Positions 1-9,584 of a DNA stretch of 64,000 nucleotides are shown here, piece by piece. Numbering within the stretch: the first letter of the stretch is position 1; each line of letters starts with the position of its first letter. Position numbers and translations under genes: made by a program. The stretch is from Myxococcales bacterium (GTDB lineage: Bacteria > Myxococcota_A > UBA9160 > UBA4427): positions 31,325 to 95,324 of the forward strand of contig DUBZ01000067.1 of the NCBI GenBank assembly GCA_012960035.1, given 5' to 3'. The notes under the pieces were generated by a model, which ran no database searches, was not told the DNA's origin, and saw only the letters and a program-made list of their open reading frames with translations.

Positions 1-315
1 CGTCCCGAGGTCGCGCGCCAATACTCGTGCGGCAGCTTTGTGGCCCAAGCCCGCGAAATGGGCGCCCACAACAGAAAACAACAGCAGCCCCCCGACTCCA
101 GCTCGGCTGAAGGCAGAGAAGGGAAGCAACGCATGGAATATGAGCGTGTTCATCGTCGCGGCAATCAACAGAGCCGCGAGCGCGCGGAGCAAGAGATGTT
201 GGCGCGGCAACAAGCGATCCGACAACGGGAGCGCGATCACCGCACACGCATAGACGACGAGGATCGCGAAAAACGTTCCCTCAAAAATCGCCAGCAACGG
301 CCCCTCTCCCCACAC
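1..315 (-). CDS. Polytopic membrane protein, N-terminal part only (runs off window edge)
   Basis: An open frame of 105 codons runs from a GTG at 315 to the window edge without a stop. A TGA lies three codons upstream of the GTG, so the start cannot be much earlier. The protein is strongly hydrophobic: about residues 7-31, 41-63 and 75-92 look like membrane segments, followed by a basic stretch (HKAAARVLARDLG) that suggests entry into a cytoplasmic domain. It lies 35 bases downstream of the glycosyltransferase at 351-2096 on the same strand and is probably co-transcribed with it, so an envelope or polysaccharide role is possible. I do not recognise the family, and the C-terminus is outside the window. 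The absence of a clear Shine-Dalgarno fits translational coupling. Confidence 0.55.
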   Translation of the reverse strand, partial: MWGEGPLLAIFEGTFFAILVVYACAVIALPLSDRLLPRQHLLLRALAALLIAATMNTLIFHALLPFSAFSRAGVGGLLLFSVVGAHFAGLGHKAAARVLARDLGT

Positions 316-350
316 GATAAAGGCTCAACGCCAACCCACTGTAGACACCA

Positions 351-2096
351 CTAACGCACGCCCTCGACAACTTCGGGGACGCGATATACATGGATCGAGC
401 CGCCGAGCTTAGCGACGGGTTCGCCCAAACCGGACACGTCAATTGGCCCAAGCCGCCGCAATGTTCCGTGATCGTACAGTTGGTAGTCCATGTGATACAG
501 CGACACACTCACCGCCAGATAACCCGGCTTGAGTTGATACGTGCTCGGAACGACATAGTCGATCCCATAGAGCTCCGGGTCGACGCTGCCGAAATAGAAG
601 AGCTGCACGGTCCCGGCATCCACTTCGTCCAAGTAACGCGCTAGCGCGGGCAAGTCTTGTCCGATGTCGACATTGGCATCCGACGCGTATCGGTATCCCT
701 CGTAAGGCCCACCGACGAATGCATTGAAGTACGCCAAGTAGTTTGGATAGACAAAAATGGAAGTCGCGAACAGGGCGAAAACAGCGAACGCCGCCGCGCG
801 TTCGCGCCAACGCTCCGACCAGAACTTTACGAATTGGCAGGCTACCCAAAGTTGAACAAGTGGCACCGCGGACAAGAGCGCACGCGCGCCCAGCTGGCGG
901 TTGTCCCCAAGCGACAAGATCGCAAAGAGCAGCACTGGATAGCCGAGCAGCAACATGCTCTCGCGACTGTGCACCCGCGCCCCGCGAAACATTGCAGCCA
1001 ACCCCAACGCAAAAGTCACGATCAAGGCAAGCGGCGTCTTGATCGCGAGTAACACGAGGTAAAAGTCCCAACGGCCACCCTGAAAGGTCTCACCGAGCAA
1101 GAAAGAGCGAAGCCCCGATGAGACCTCGACCCACTGTCCATCCATCGCCCGAACGAAGCCACCCGGCACGGGCAGTGGCAGAGAGCCCAGCGGGCCGTCC
1201 GCTAGCGACAACAGAGTGGAACTCATCAGGGTCAAGTCATCAAGCGAACGGCCGACTTCCGAAAACAAGTACCCCGCGTTCAATACCAAAATGCTCACGC
1301 ACACCGCGATCGCGAATGATCGCAACGATTGCGTTCGCGGCTCGCGATCGGTTTCGGACATCGCATGCCATGCGAATACACTCGCAAACAACACGGGATA
1401 CAAAAGCAGCGCATAGAACTTGGTTAGCTGTGCCGCGCCGAGGCAAACCCCGAACAACAACGCACTGCGGGTCGACCGCTGAAGGAGCATGGCGCGAAAC
1501 GTAAAGATCGCGAGCGCGACGAAGGCTGAGGTCGCAGTGTCAGTGCCCACCAAGCGCGCGTGGGCGATGACGTTTGGCGAGCCGACAACAAGGGCCGCCG
1601 CGAGAACGCCGGCGGCGCCCGGCGCTTCGGGACAGAGCCGCCTCGCCCAAAAAAACAGCAAGCCGCCGAGTGCCGCCACGATCAGAATCGGGACCGCGCG
1701 CGCAGCAGCGAAAATCCGAACGTAATCCCCGCGGTGTCGTTCCAGAAACTGCAGCCCCGCCGACCAGAACGAGAAGACATCGTCACTCGCTGCGGGCGGG
1801 GCGACGTCGCGGTCGAGGTCCAGCAATGCGACGGGTATTGCCGACAACGCGTTGGCGAGTGGTGGATTCAAAGCCGCGTATCGAGGGTCTCCACTGATCA
1901 GCGTATAGAGCCCGGACGGGAGGTGGCCGAATTCATCAACCGTGACCGACGTCTGTCCTGCGCTCGCGAACGACAGCCCCAGATAGACTGCGATCACTGC
2001 GGCGAGGCAAACCAGTTCAGTCGGCCTCGAAGCCGCCGGTGACTGCGCGGAATCGAGGCGCGGACCTCGATCGAGATTGCGCGCTGAATCACTCAT
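351..2096 (-). CDS. GT39/PMT-like membrane glycosyltransferase (GT-C fold)
   Basis: This is a 581-residue multi-pass membrane protein. After the first membrane segment it carries the acidic pair expected of GT-C enzymes (D54-E55 in VTVDEFGHLP), followed by an NPPLANALSAIP segment typical of the PMT_2 group. Members of this family transfer sugars from polyprenyl-phosphate carriers to protein, lipid A or other glycans on the outer face of the inner membrane. About 10 further hydrophobic segments follow, then a soluble C-terminal part containing SDANVDIGQDLPALARYL, a signature often seen at the end of such bacterial proteins. The frame is open up to a TTG at 2207, but the ATG at 2096 begins a more normal cytoplasmic N-terminus, so I use that. 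The acceptor and donor cannot be told from sequence. Confidence 0.8.
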   Translation of the reverse strand: MSDSARNLDRGPRLDSAQSPAASRPTELVCLAAVIAVYLGLSFASAGQTSVTVDEFGHLPSGLYTLISGDPRYAALNPPLANALSAIPVALLDLDRDVAPPAASDDVFSFWSAGLQFLERHRGDYVRIFAAARAVPILIVAALGGLLFFWARRLCPEAPGAAGVLAAALVVGSPNVIAHARLVGTDTATSAFVALAIFTFRAMLLQRSTRSALLFGVCLGAAQLTKFYALLLYPVLFASVFAWHAMSETDREPRTQSLRSFAIAVCVSILVLNAGYLFSEVGRSLDDLTLMSSTLLSLADGPLGSLPLPVPGGFVRAMDGQWVEVSSGLRSFLLGETFQGGRWDFYLVLLAIKTPLALIVTFALGLAAMFRGARVHSRESMLLLGYPVLLFAILSLGDNRQLGARALLSAVPLVQLWVACQFVKFWSERWRERAAAFAVFALFATSIFVYPNYLAYFNAFVGGPYEGYRYASDANVDIGQDLPALARYLDEVDAGTVQLFYFGSVDPELYGIDYVVPSTYQLKPGYLAVSVSLYHMDYQLYDHGTLRRLGPIDVSGLGEPVAKLGGSIHVYRVPEVVEGVR

Positions 2097-2297
2097 CAGG
2101 AAGACCACGATAGACGACCGCCGCGAAGGAAAACGTGGAAGGTTCGCAAGAAAGCGAAATTCCGGCGTATTTCCAGATAGATACAACAAAATCTGCGCGA
2201 ACTTCAAAAGGCCAGTTCGGCCTCGGGCAAGATTCTAGACAGTTGTCTCGTTTGACGAACCTGCCTGCGCCCAGATAACTTTCCAAGTCGAGACCCC

Positions 2298-3242
2298 ATG
2301 ACACTCTGCGGATACCAAGAACAAATCACCCTTGATCACAAACAAGAGTGGGAGCTCTATCACAACAGCTTTTCGCTCTGCTCGAAGAAGCTACGCGTGT
2401 GCATGGCGGAGCTCGAACTGCCCTATCACGATCACCACGTTCATCTGATCGAAACGGGTTCGTACCAAAATGTCGGACGGGACTACCTGGCAGTAAACCC
2501 CGCTGGCCTGCTCCCCGTTCTTGTTCACAAGGGTCACCCGATCTACGAGAGCCACGACCAAATTATTTACGCCGCAGCACAAGCTGGAGATCGCGGCGCT
2601 GAGCTATTCCCTGAAGCAAGCGAATTGCGCGCAGAAGTCGAGCGTTGGATCGACTGCGCTTCGATGGTGGGAGACCCGATCAAGGGCTCCGAGGCCCGAG
2701 CCGGGCATTGCGTTCCCGCTCTTACGGTGCCGATCTTCGCCACCATGGTGAGTCACATCGCCACGCGCGAGATTCTCAAAGGACTCCTCACCCACCCGAA
2801 CAAAGAACGGCCGATGATCTTTTTGTTGCTCAAAGCTTTCGGGATCAAGAGGCTTCCAAAGCTCAATCCCGTAATGAAAATGCTGGCGCGTAGCCGCACC
2901 CACATGGGCGAACACCTGGACCGGCTTGACGAACAACTCGCCAAACACGGCGGCCCGTGGATCACCGGCGAACGCTTCACCCTCGCAGACGTCAGTTGGA
3001 TGGTGATCCTCGACCGCCTCACCGAAGCCGACTGGCACGATTACTTTTGGGGAGGGGGATCACGTCCCGAGCTCGACGCGTACTGGAAGCGACTCACCGA
3101 AAGGGACAGCTACCGCGAGCAGGTCCTCGACAAGCGATGCCCGATGACGTTGCTCGGCATCGAAGAAGTGAAGCAAGCCAAGCAGAACAGTGCATCGCTA
3201 CGGGCGGCGCTCGAAGGCCGCGAGTCGATGCGGCATCCTTGA
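2298..3242 (+). CDS. Glutathione S-transferase family protein
   Basis: This 314-residue protein has the two-domain GST plan. The N-terminal thioredoxin-like part has SFSLCSKKLRVCMAELELPY, where the SxxS/CxxK region corresponds to the catalytic loop. A cis-proline segment follows (NPAGLLPVLVHKG), and then the E-S pair that binds the gamma-glutamyl group (IYESHDQI). The all-helical C-terminal part contains GGPWITGERFTLADVSWMVIL, the conserved N-capping box region of GSTs. It is longer than a typical bacterial GST (about 200-230 residues) because of an insertion in the helical domain around residues 150-200. It probably uses glutathione for conjugation, isomerisation or reductive chemistry on a small hydrophobic substrate in the cytoplasm. 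The neighbours give no pathway. There is only a weak ribosome site before the ATG at 2298. Confidence 0.85.
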   Translation: MTLCGYQEQITLDHKQEWELYHNSFSLCSKKLRVCMAELELPYHDHHVHLIETGSYQNVGRDYLAVNPAGLLPVLVHKGHPIYESHDQIIYAAAQAGDRGAELFPEASELRAEVERWIDCASMVGDPIKGSEARAGHCVPALTVPIFATMVSHIATREILKGLLTHPNKERPMIFLLLKAFGIKRLPKLNPVMKMLARSRTHMGEHLDRLDEQLAKHGGPWITGERFTLADVSWMVILDRLTEADWHDYFWGGGSRPELDAYWKRLTERDSYREQVLDKRCPMTLLGIEEVKQAKQNSASLRAALEGRESMRHP

Positions 3243-3295
3243 ACTCTGCTTAGCCCTGCGGGAAAACGGGCTCGCAGCGTTTCGGGCACACGTCG

Positions 3296-3826
3296 CTACT
3301 GGATCGCGACGATTTCGATCTCGAAGACGAGGGTCTTTCCTGCGAGGGGATGGTTGAAGTCTACGATCGCATTGTCCCCTTCGACGTGATCGACGCGCAT
3401 GAGCATCGGCCGTCCCTGGGCGTCTTCGGTTCCAAGCGCGGCCCCCGCCACTCTGGCGCCCTCCGGCAGCTCGGACAGCGCGATCGGTCGCAACGCTTCC
3501 GGATCCTTTTCGCCATACGCCTTGGCTGGAGGAATCACGATGCGCTTACGCTCGCCGAGCTTCATCCCCAGCACCGCTTCGTTCAGGCCGACGATCACAG
3601 TCTTCTCGCCTTGTTGAAAGGTGACCGGGTTGCCGGGTTCCGAGCGGTCGAGCGGCTGACCATCCACCAGACTCAAGGTGTAGGCCATCGCGATCTGACT
3701 CCCCGTCATCACGACGTGGCCCTCTCGCTCTTGAGAGACGTCCTGCGCGAAAGCCGAACCGGCCATTAAGATCACGACGATCAACACCGCAAACAAAGGT
3801 GGTCGAAGAATGGAATGCGAGGGCAC
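3296..3826 (-). CDS. Exported FKBP-type peptidyl-prolyl cis-trans isomerase, SlyD-like
   Basis: The protein is about 176 residues. It starts with a Sec signal peptide (hydrophobic VLIVVILMAG, cleavage near AFAQ), so it acts in the periplasm. The mature part begins with GSQIAMAYTLSLVDGQPLDRS and ends with VDFNHPLAGKTLVFEIEIVAI, the hallmark ends of SlyD/FkpB-type FKBPs. The insert-in-flap domain lies between them. It should catalyse proline isomerisation and act as a folding helper for exported proteins. I place the start at the GTG at 3826, with GGAG 12 bases upstream. A TTG at 3844 lies inside that ribosome site and is less likely. Canonical SlyD is cytoplasmic and has a His-rich tail. Here a signal peptide is present and the His tail is absent. 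Confidence 0.88.
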   Translation of the reverse strand: MPSHSILRPPLFAVLIVVILMAGSAFAQDVSQEREGHVVMTGSQIAMAYTLSLVDGQPLDRSEPGNPVTFQQGEKTVIVGLNEAVLGMKLGERKRIVIPPAKAYGEKDPEALRPIALSELPEGARVAGAALGTEDAQGRPMLMRVDHVEGDNAIVDFNHPLAGKTLVFEIEIVAIQ

Positions 3827-3969
3827 CGGAACTTGGATCTCCAAAACAAAAGGTCAGCTGTGTTCGCCTTCACTCTTTATAGCAACTCCTTGGAACAACA
3901 ACGCCCGCGCATTCGCAGCGCGCTAAACTCGCCCCTTCATCACCCACCTGTTGGTAAGTCAGTGAGCGG

Positions 3970-5097
3970 ATGTCCGAAAGAGTCGTAACCGAAATCGCCC
4001 AGCGTGCCGCCGGATATCGCCCGCAACTGGACGGCCTGCGCGCCTTCGCGGTGCTCTGCACAGTTATCCATCACTGGGTCCCCGACGTATTCTGGTGGCG
4101 CACCTGGTTTCCGTTCGGTGTCGCCGGTGTGCGGCTCTTCTTCGTCTTGAGCGGCTTTCTCATTACTGCCATCTTGCTCGACCAGCGCCGTGCGATCGAA
4201 GCGGGGAACCAGAGCCGGGGGCTATCGCTTCGTCACTTCTTCGTTCGTCGCGTCCTTCGACTGGTGCCCGCCTTCTACCTCGTGCTGTTCGTCGGGAGTG
4301 CCCTCGACCTCGGTGCCTTGCGCGAAACCCTCTATTGGCATCTCCCCTACCTCAGTAACGTGGGCATGATTCTCGACGGACGCTGGCTGCCTGGGATCAC
4401 CCACCTCTGGTCTCTCGCGGTCGAAGAGCAGTTCTACATCGTGTGGGCGTTCGTGATCTTGTTCATCCCGCGCAAGGGACTCGTGCCTGCGATCGGAACC
4501 GCCATCGTCGCCGCGCCGGTCTTTCGTGGCGTAGGTGTTGCTGCCGGATGGGCGGACATGACCATCGCTTTCAACCCCATCGCATGCCTCGACACCCTCG
4601 GCATGGGCTCTCTCCTCGCGGTGTTGTTCCGCGGCGAAGGGGGTGAACGAGGCGAACGCATACGGGAGCCACTGCTGCGCGCGTGCCTGTGGATAGGGCT
4701 CCCGCTGCTCATCGCGTCCATTCTGGGAGAGCGAGAGTTCGGCGAGGTGTTCCGGCGCAACGTCAATTTGCCCATGCAGGAGTTCGCGCTCGCCCTGGTC
4801 TTTACGTGGGTCGTGGCCCGCGCTGCAGTGGGCTTCCGTGGACCGATCGGTTGGGTGCTAGAAAATCGCGTCGTCGTCTCAATGGGGATGATGAGTTACG
4901 CGATCTATCTATTTCACCCCATTGTCGCGAAGGGAGTGGTGCGCTGGCTCGCGGTGGGGTGGACCTACTGGCCCAAGGTCGCAATGTCGGCGTTTGTCAC
5001 GATTTCCCTGGCCTGGCTTTCGTGGCAATTCATCGAAACTCCGGCGCGCAATCTGGGTCGGCGTTTCCTGTACGTGAAGCCCAATCCCCCTGACTAA
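3970..5097 (+). CDS. Acyltransferase 3 family membrane protein (OafA/YrhL type)
   Basis: This is a 375-residue integral membrane protein with the N-terminal signature of the acyltransferase-3 family: YRPQLDGLRAFAVLCTVIHHW, followed by FPFGVAGVRLFFVLSGFLIT. The His in the first helix and the Arg after the glycine-rich loop are the residues expected to take part in acyl transfer. A central HLWSLAVEEQFYIVWA motif and the final helix with FIETPARNLG are also classical. Such enzymes O-acetylate or otherwise O-acylate envelope polysaccharides, LPS or secondary metabolites. The length is that of a stand-alone membrane domain, without the SGNH extension of OafA. Nearby glycosyltransferases suggest an envelope glycan substrate, but this is inference. 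Confidence 0.9.
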   Translation: MSERVVTEIAQRAAGYRPQLDGLRAFAVLCTVIHHWVPDVFWWRTWFPFGVAGVRLFFVLSGFLITAILLDQRRAIEAGNQSRGLSLRHFFVRRVLRLVPAFYLVLFVGSALDLGALRETLYWHLPYLSNVGMILDGRWLPGITHLWSLAVEEQFYIVWAFVILFIPRKGLVPAIGTAIVAAPVFRGVGVAAGWADMTIAFNPIACLDTLGMGSLLAVLFRGEGGERGERIREPLLRACLWIGLPLLIASILGEREFGEVFRRNVNLPMQEFALALVFTWVVARAAVGFRGPIGWVLENRVVVSMGMMSYAIYLFHPIVAKGVVRWLAVGWTYWPKVAMSAFVTISLAWLSWQFIETPARNLGRRFLYVKPNPPD

Positions 5098-5263
5098 CAC
5101 CCGCCGCTGTCAGCGATCTGGAATCAAGCCAATTCGGCGGTGATTCACCTTCGCACTTGGTTAGAATCTCAGCCGGGTCCTAGCAGGCTGCGGAAGAACT
5201 CCGGACCGAGCTAGGCGCTTGAATTTCCGTCCCCAACACGATTCCCATGGAGATGCGCCCGCC

Positions 5264-5845
5264 ATGCCCCTTAAAGTCACCTTCGAACTCAGCGACAAAG
5301 ATTTGAAGTACTTCCGGAAGGCCCTTAGCGAGGTCAAAACGCGTACTTCATCGATCCCGACCGAGAAGCTGATCAACTTGGCCACCGACGCACTCGACGA
5401 GCTACCGAGCGATGCTCCCGAATTTGTGATCGAGCGGACCGACAAACTCCGCGCCATGATCCAGATGGTCAACGACGACGAGTGGCGCCTCACCGGCAAG
5501 GATCGAGAACGGGTCGTGCGCGCTCTTTCCTACTTCGCTGACCCCAAGGACTTGATTCCGGATGCGATTCCCGGCATCGGCTTTCTCGACGATGCGATCA
5601 TGATCGAGCTCGTGGTTCAGGAGCTCAAGCACGAGATCGAGGCGTACAACGACTTTTGCCGCCTTCGCGAAAAGAAGGACTTGATTCTGAAGTCCGCTGC
5701 GACTGGGCCGACAAGCCGCGAAGAATGGCTCGCAGCCCGTCGGACTCAGCTCCAGAACCGCATGCGCCGGCGGCGGCGCCGTCGCGCGTCCAGTAGGCGA
5801 TCTTCGGGGGGCGCCAAAGGCAAGTCACCGATCGCACTCTGGTAG
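5264..5845 (+). CDS. DUF1232 (YkvA-like) domain protein
   Basis: This 193-residue protein has a DUF1232 core around residues 85-130. The conserved sequence is YFADPKDLIPDAIPGIGFLDDA, followed by the helical MIELVVQELKHEIEAY. The function of the domain is unknown; it is often membrane-associated. The N-terminal third (VTFELSDKDLKYFRKAL) is a predicted helical region. The C-terminus is strongly basic (NRMRRRRRRRASSRRSS), which could bind nucleic acid or acidic phospholipid. The frame is open from a TTG at 5219, but I chose the ATG at 5264 because GGAG lies 11 bases upstream and the conserved-looking sequence starts there. It is not obviously in an operon. Confidence 0.8.
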   Translation: MPLKVTFELSDKDLKYFRKALSEVKTRTSSIPTEKLINLATDALDELPSDAPEFVIERTDKLRAMIQMVNDDEWRLTGKDRERVVRALSYFADPKDLIPDAIPGIGFLDDAIMIELVVQELKHEIEAYNDFCRLREKKDLILKSAATGPTSREEWLAARRTQLQNRMRRRRRRRASSRRSSGGAKGKSPIALW

Positions 5846-6059
5846 GCCGGGCACCGCGGTCTCGACGGCCCCCGGCACGTTTGCGGCGGGTCACGGAGCG
5901 ACGCAAACCTCGGAACGGACCGATCGCAAAGCATGATCATGCTCCGGCCGTGCAGCGGCGTTCACAGCTACACGCTCAAGATGCCGTCGTTGCGTGCCGA
6001 AAATTACGTGGTTTTCCTCGATGACGGACAACCCTACCGCAACATCCTAAGAGGTCGAC

Positions 6060-9000
6060 ATGCAGCGCAACGTGCCATTCCTTTTGCTTTTGGTCTGTTT
6101 CTTTCTGTCAGGCTTAGCGGGCCTGATCTACCAGACCGCCTGGACGCGCGAATTCGCTTTCGTCTTCGGCACGTCAAATCTCGCTGTGGCGACCGTGCTT
6201 GCGGCTTATATGGCCGGGCTGGCCGCAGGAGCGGCCGTCGCCGCTCGCCTTGCTCACCGTATCACGCGTCCGTTGCTCACCTACGGCGTACTCGAGCTCG
6301 GCGTTGGCATCACCGCGCTGGGCGTCCCGCTCGCGATCCAAGCTTCTCAAGCCCTCTACGTGGGATTGTTTGGCGGGCAAACCGACCTGCCTGAAGCCGG
6401 AGGCTTGTCCTCAGCTGTCTTTTACATGGCGTGCTCATTCGTCATCTTGATGATCCCGACGGCGCTCATGGGCGCCACCCTGCCCCTGCTGGTGCGACAT
6501 TCCGTCCACAACGATGAGGAACTCAGTTCGCGCATTGGGCTGCTCTACGCGATCAATACCGCGGGCGCTGTGGTTGGAACCGTGCTCGCGGCCTTCGTGC
6601 TTCTACCGCTCATCGGGCTGCGTGAGACGATCTGGGCCGCGGCTGCGGTCAATGGCCTGGTCTTTCTCGCCGCCTGGGCCCTCGCGCGCAGCGCCGGTGG
6701 CGATTTCGGCAGTGCTCCGCCAGCCGCCACCCGCAACCCTGAGCCACTCGGCAAAGCAGTCTGGATCTTGCCCCTCATCTTTGGCTCCGGACTCGTTTCC
6801 TTCACCTACGAGGTGCTCTGGACCCGGCTCCTGGAACACCTCCTCGGTGGAAGCGTCTACGCCTTCTCAACCATGCTTGCGAGCTTCCTCATGGGCATCG
6901 CGCTCGGTGCGGCCGTAGGCTCACGCTTTGGCACGACCCGCAGCCGCGCCGCCATGGGCTTCGCGATCGCCCAGCTCGGTATTGCCCTGCTTTCTGCCGT
7001 CGCTTGGCTGGCAGTGGACGAGATCCCGGCACTGACCGCGAGCCTTAAGAATAGTGACTTGCCAAAGATGCTGGTCGATTGGGCGGCTTCGACGTTCACG
7101 CTCTTCCCGGCCGCCGTTCTCCTTGGCGCGACATTCCCGTTCGCGGTCCGGATCCTCGCACGAGACGAAAACGAAGCTGCGAGCGCAAGCGCCAAGGTCT
7201 ACGCGGTCAACACGCTCGGCTCGGTGGTCGGCTCGATTGGTGCGGGATTTTTCATCATTCCCGCGCTCGGATACGCCGGCACCTTGATCTTCTGTGTGGC
7301 CGTAAATCTGCTTCTCGCGCTCGGTACGGCCCTCACGCTGGTCGATGTGAACGCGAAGCGCGTCCAGGCCGTCGCGGCCATTGGCATCGTCCTGCTCGCA
7401 ATTTCGCCTCCCGGAGAGCCGTTGCGAATCCTGCGTTTTTCTGCGCTCGCGAACTACGCAAACGAGCAAGATCCGATCGCGTATCTAGGCGTCGGGCGTG
7501 CTGCAACGGTTCTGGTCCTCGAGACCGGCGCCCATTGGTTCCTGCGCACCAACGGCAACCCCGAAGGACGTATCTCGCCGCTCAGTGTGCTCCATAATCA
7601 GGCCGGAGTCGCGCGCTGGCTGGGAGGGCTTCCCAGCATTGCACGCCCAGATACCGAGACCATGCTCGTCGTCGGCTTCGGCGGCGGCGTCGCCCTCGAG
7701 ACCATTCCGCCCAACGTGAAACAGATCGACGTGATCGAACTCGAGCCGGAAGTGATCGCGGCGAATGCGAGCCTCGGCGAGCAACGTTGGCGAGATCCCC
7801 TCAAAGATCCCCGAGTGAAGCTCCACCTGAACGATGCACGAAACTCGCTCACGCTCACGACGCGCCGATTCGACGCGATCGTGTCTCAGCCCTCGCATCC
7901 ATGGTCAGCCGGAGCGTCTCATCTCTATACCCAAGAATTCTTTGAACTCGCCCGCGACCACCTTGAACCCGATGGCGTGTTCGTTCAATGGATTGGCCTC
8001 GCGTTCGTTGACGAAGACCTGTTTCGCACGCTCTTGGCGACCCTTCTCGAAGTGTATGAACACGTGCAGGTCTACAACCCGTCGGGCAATAGCGGCGTCT
8101 TGTTTTTGGCCTCGAATTCGCCATTTGAGACCGGTGATGCAGCCCAGCGAGCCATCGACGCCAATCCGGCAGCGATGCGAGACCTCGGCGTCTTCGCGCG
8201 CGAAGACGTGCTCGCAAACATGCTTTTGAACGAGCGCGGTGTTCGGGAACTCGCAAAGGGCGCCGAAATCAATCGTGACGACCACAACATCCTGCAAATT
8301 CGCTCGCCAAACGTCTTGAATCGCTCACTGCGCACGGGCATTCAGAAGTTGACTGGCGACTACGACCCACTCGTCGATCTCGACATCAACGAATTGAACA
8401 TCTCGTACACGTTGCGCCTGCTTGGCAAGATGCGCGCTGACCGCATCACCTCGAACATCAAGGACCCCATCACGGCGAAGCTTGCGCAAGTGGATCGCTA
8501 CATCGACACCGGCAAAATCGAAAGTGCACGCACTGAGCTGCACGAAGCCCTCGTCGAAGCCCCACGGAACGAGGAAGTTCGAGGCGCCAGGATCCAGATG
8601 TCGCGTTACGCCCTAACCCAGGGAACCGTGGAAGTCTCTGATCTGATCGAGCTGCCGCTTTATTCCGCTGAGGCCGCAGTCGCACAGGGCTGGCGTGCGA
8701 TCGGCGAGTCCGACTGGGACACATTGCGGAGCCTCGACGATGAGCTCGCAAAACTTGGACGAACCCACTCGTTGTCGAACCATGCCGCCAGCCTTCGCGC
8801 CGAATGGCGAATCGAAACAGATGACGAAAAGTTGGGCCGTGAGGCGCTCACGATTATCAATGGTGCGCTTTGGGATCGGCTCCCCCTCGAAGCCGTGCTC
8901 CTACGACATCGCGCCAATACGGTCGCAAAGGACTATTTGGCTGCCCTCGACTCGCTCCTGTACCTGAACAAGCGATTCATTTCGAAGGGCGCTAGGACAG

Positions 9001-9110
9001 TCTTCGTCAAACGCGTGACACGCGAACTCCGCAAGGTCCCGACTGACGATCCAAAGATCGCCGCACTGCTCCTCAAGGCAGAGGCAAAGTTGCGAGCACT
9101 CTCCCGCTAA
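6060..9110 (+). CDS. Fused transporter-like membrane domain / spermidine-synthase-like protein
   Basis: This 1016-residue protein is a known fusion type. Residues 1 to about 470 form two blocks of membrane helices, each beginning with a related motif (LAGLIYQTAWTREFAFVFG near 15 and FTYEVLWTRLLEHLLGGS near 250), which suggests internal duplication. Residues 530-720 resemble the Rossmann fold of spermidine synthase: VVGFGGGVALE binds the adenosyl cofactor, IDVIELEPEVI is the acidic strand, and FDAIVSQPSHPWSAGASHLYT matches the EPSNPW-type motif of this fused family. The DS/DT pair of true aminopropyltransferases is not conserved there, so polyamine synthesis should not be assumed. From about residue 765 to the end is an extra helical, TPR-like region that the shorter fused homologues I know lack. 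The ribosome site is AAGAGG five bases before the ATG. It appears monocistronic. Confidence 0.87.
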   Translation: MQRNVPFLLLLVCFFLSGLAGLIYQTAWTREFAFVFGTSNLAVATVLAAYMAGLAAGAAVAARLAHRITRPLLTYGVLELGVGITALGVPLAIQASQALYVGLFGGQTDLPEAGGLSSAVFYMACSFVILMIPTALMGATLPLLVRHSVHNDEELSSRIGLLYAINTAGAVVGTVLAAFVLLPLIGLRETIWAAAAVNGLVFLAAWALARSAGGDFGSAPPAATRNPEPLGKAVWILPLIFGSGLVSFTYEVLWTRLLEHLLGGSVYAFSTMLASFLMGIALGAAVGSRFGTTRSRAAMGFAIAQLGIALLSAVAWLAVDEIPALTASLKNSDLPKMLVDWAASTFTLFPAAVLLGATFPFAVRILARDENEAASASAKVYAVNTLGSVVGSIGAGFFIIPALGYAGTLIFCVAVNLLLALGTALTLVDVNAKRVQAVAAIGIVLLAISPPGEPLRILRFSALANYANEQDPIAYLGVGRAATVLVLETGAHWFLRTNGNPEGRISPLSVLHNQAGVARWLGGLPSIARPDTETMLVVGFGGGVALETIPPNVKQIDVIELEPEVIAANASLGEQRWRDPLKDPRVKLHLNDARNSLTLTTRRFDAIVSQPSHPWSAGASHLYTQEFFELARDHLEPDGVFVQWIGLAFVDEDLFRTLLATLLEVYEHVQVYNPSGNSGVLFLASNSPFETGDAAQRAIDANPAAMRDLGVFAREDVLANMLLNERGVRELAKGAEINRDDHNILQIRSPNVLNRSLRTGIQKLTGDYDPLVDLDINELNISYTLRLLGKMRADRITSNIKDPITAKLAQVDRYIDTGKIESARTELHEALVEAPRNEEVRGARIQMSRYALTQGTVEVSDLIELPLYSAEAAVAQGWRAIGESDWDTLRSLDDELAKLGRTHSLSNHAASLRAEWRIETDDEKLGREALTIINGALWDRLPLEAVLLRHRANTVAKDYLAALDSLLYLNKRFISKGARTVFVKRVTRELRKVPTDDPKIAALLLKAEAKLRALSR

Positions 9111-9116
9111 CCAAGT

Positions 9117-9452
9117 CTATTCGCCGATGGGACGCACGAACGTGTCGTCGTATTGGTTGAACACGAAGATGTCCCAGGTCGTCTCGATATGGCCCGTCGG
9201 CGCAACGAACGGAAGCGATGCCACAAACATCGCCATCCCGCCGACTGTCGCGATCGCCCCAAGCGGTCGCAGGACGACAAGGTCAACTGCGATGATACTG
9301 ACGTCGAACCAATCCACTTTGGAAGCCTTTTCGGCTTCCAATACAGGCGCATTGTCGTATTCCGCCCCGACAGCGGGGGCCGACGACGTAAGAAATGCGA
9401 CGAGTGCCGCGATGAGCAAGCTGCGCAGCGCTTGAATCGTTGAACGGTGCAC
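9117..9452 (-). CDS. Small exported protein with conserved VLRPLG...RPIG pattern, function unknown
   Basis: This 111-residue protein starts with a short basic segment and a hydrophobic signal (LLIALVAFLTS, possible cleavage near AVGA). The mature part contains VLRPLGAIATVGGMAMFVASLPF and ends in DDTFVRPIGE. I recognise this as a widespread but uncharacterised small exported or membrane-anchored protein family, recalled by pattern only. The frame is open to 9593, but the GTG at 9452 has an excellent ribosome site (AGAGGAG, 7 bases upstream), so the longer versions are rejected. It shares strand with the sorting-tail protein upstream but is separated from it by a strong terminator hairpin at 9585-9614, so it probably has its own promoter between 9452 and 9585. 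Confidence 0.72.
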   Translation of the reverse strand: MHRSTIQALRSLLIAALVAFLTSSAPAVGAEYDNAPVLEAEKASKVDWFDVSIIAVDLVVLRPLGAIATVGGMAMFVASLPFVAPTGHIETTWDIFVFNQYDDTFVRPIGE

Positions 9453-9584
9453 GGGTTTTCTCCTCTTGCGGCCTACTGCCACAACGAGGTTGAACAATCG
9501 CAGAGATTCTTGCGGTTGGCACCGTGACGATCGGTATTTATGAGTGATGGCTATGGTTTCGTACTCACGACGCCCGAAACGAAT

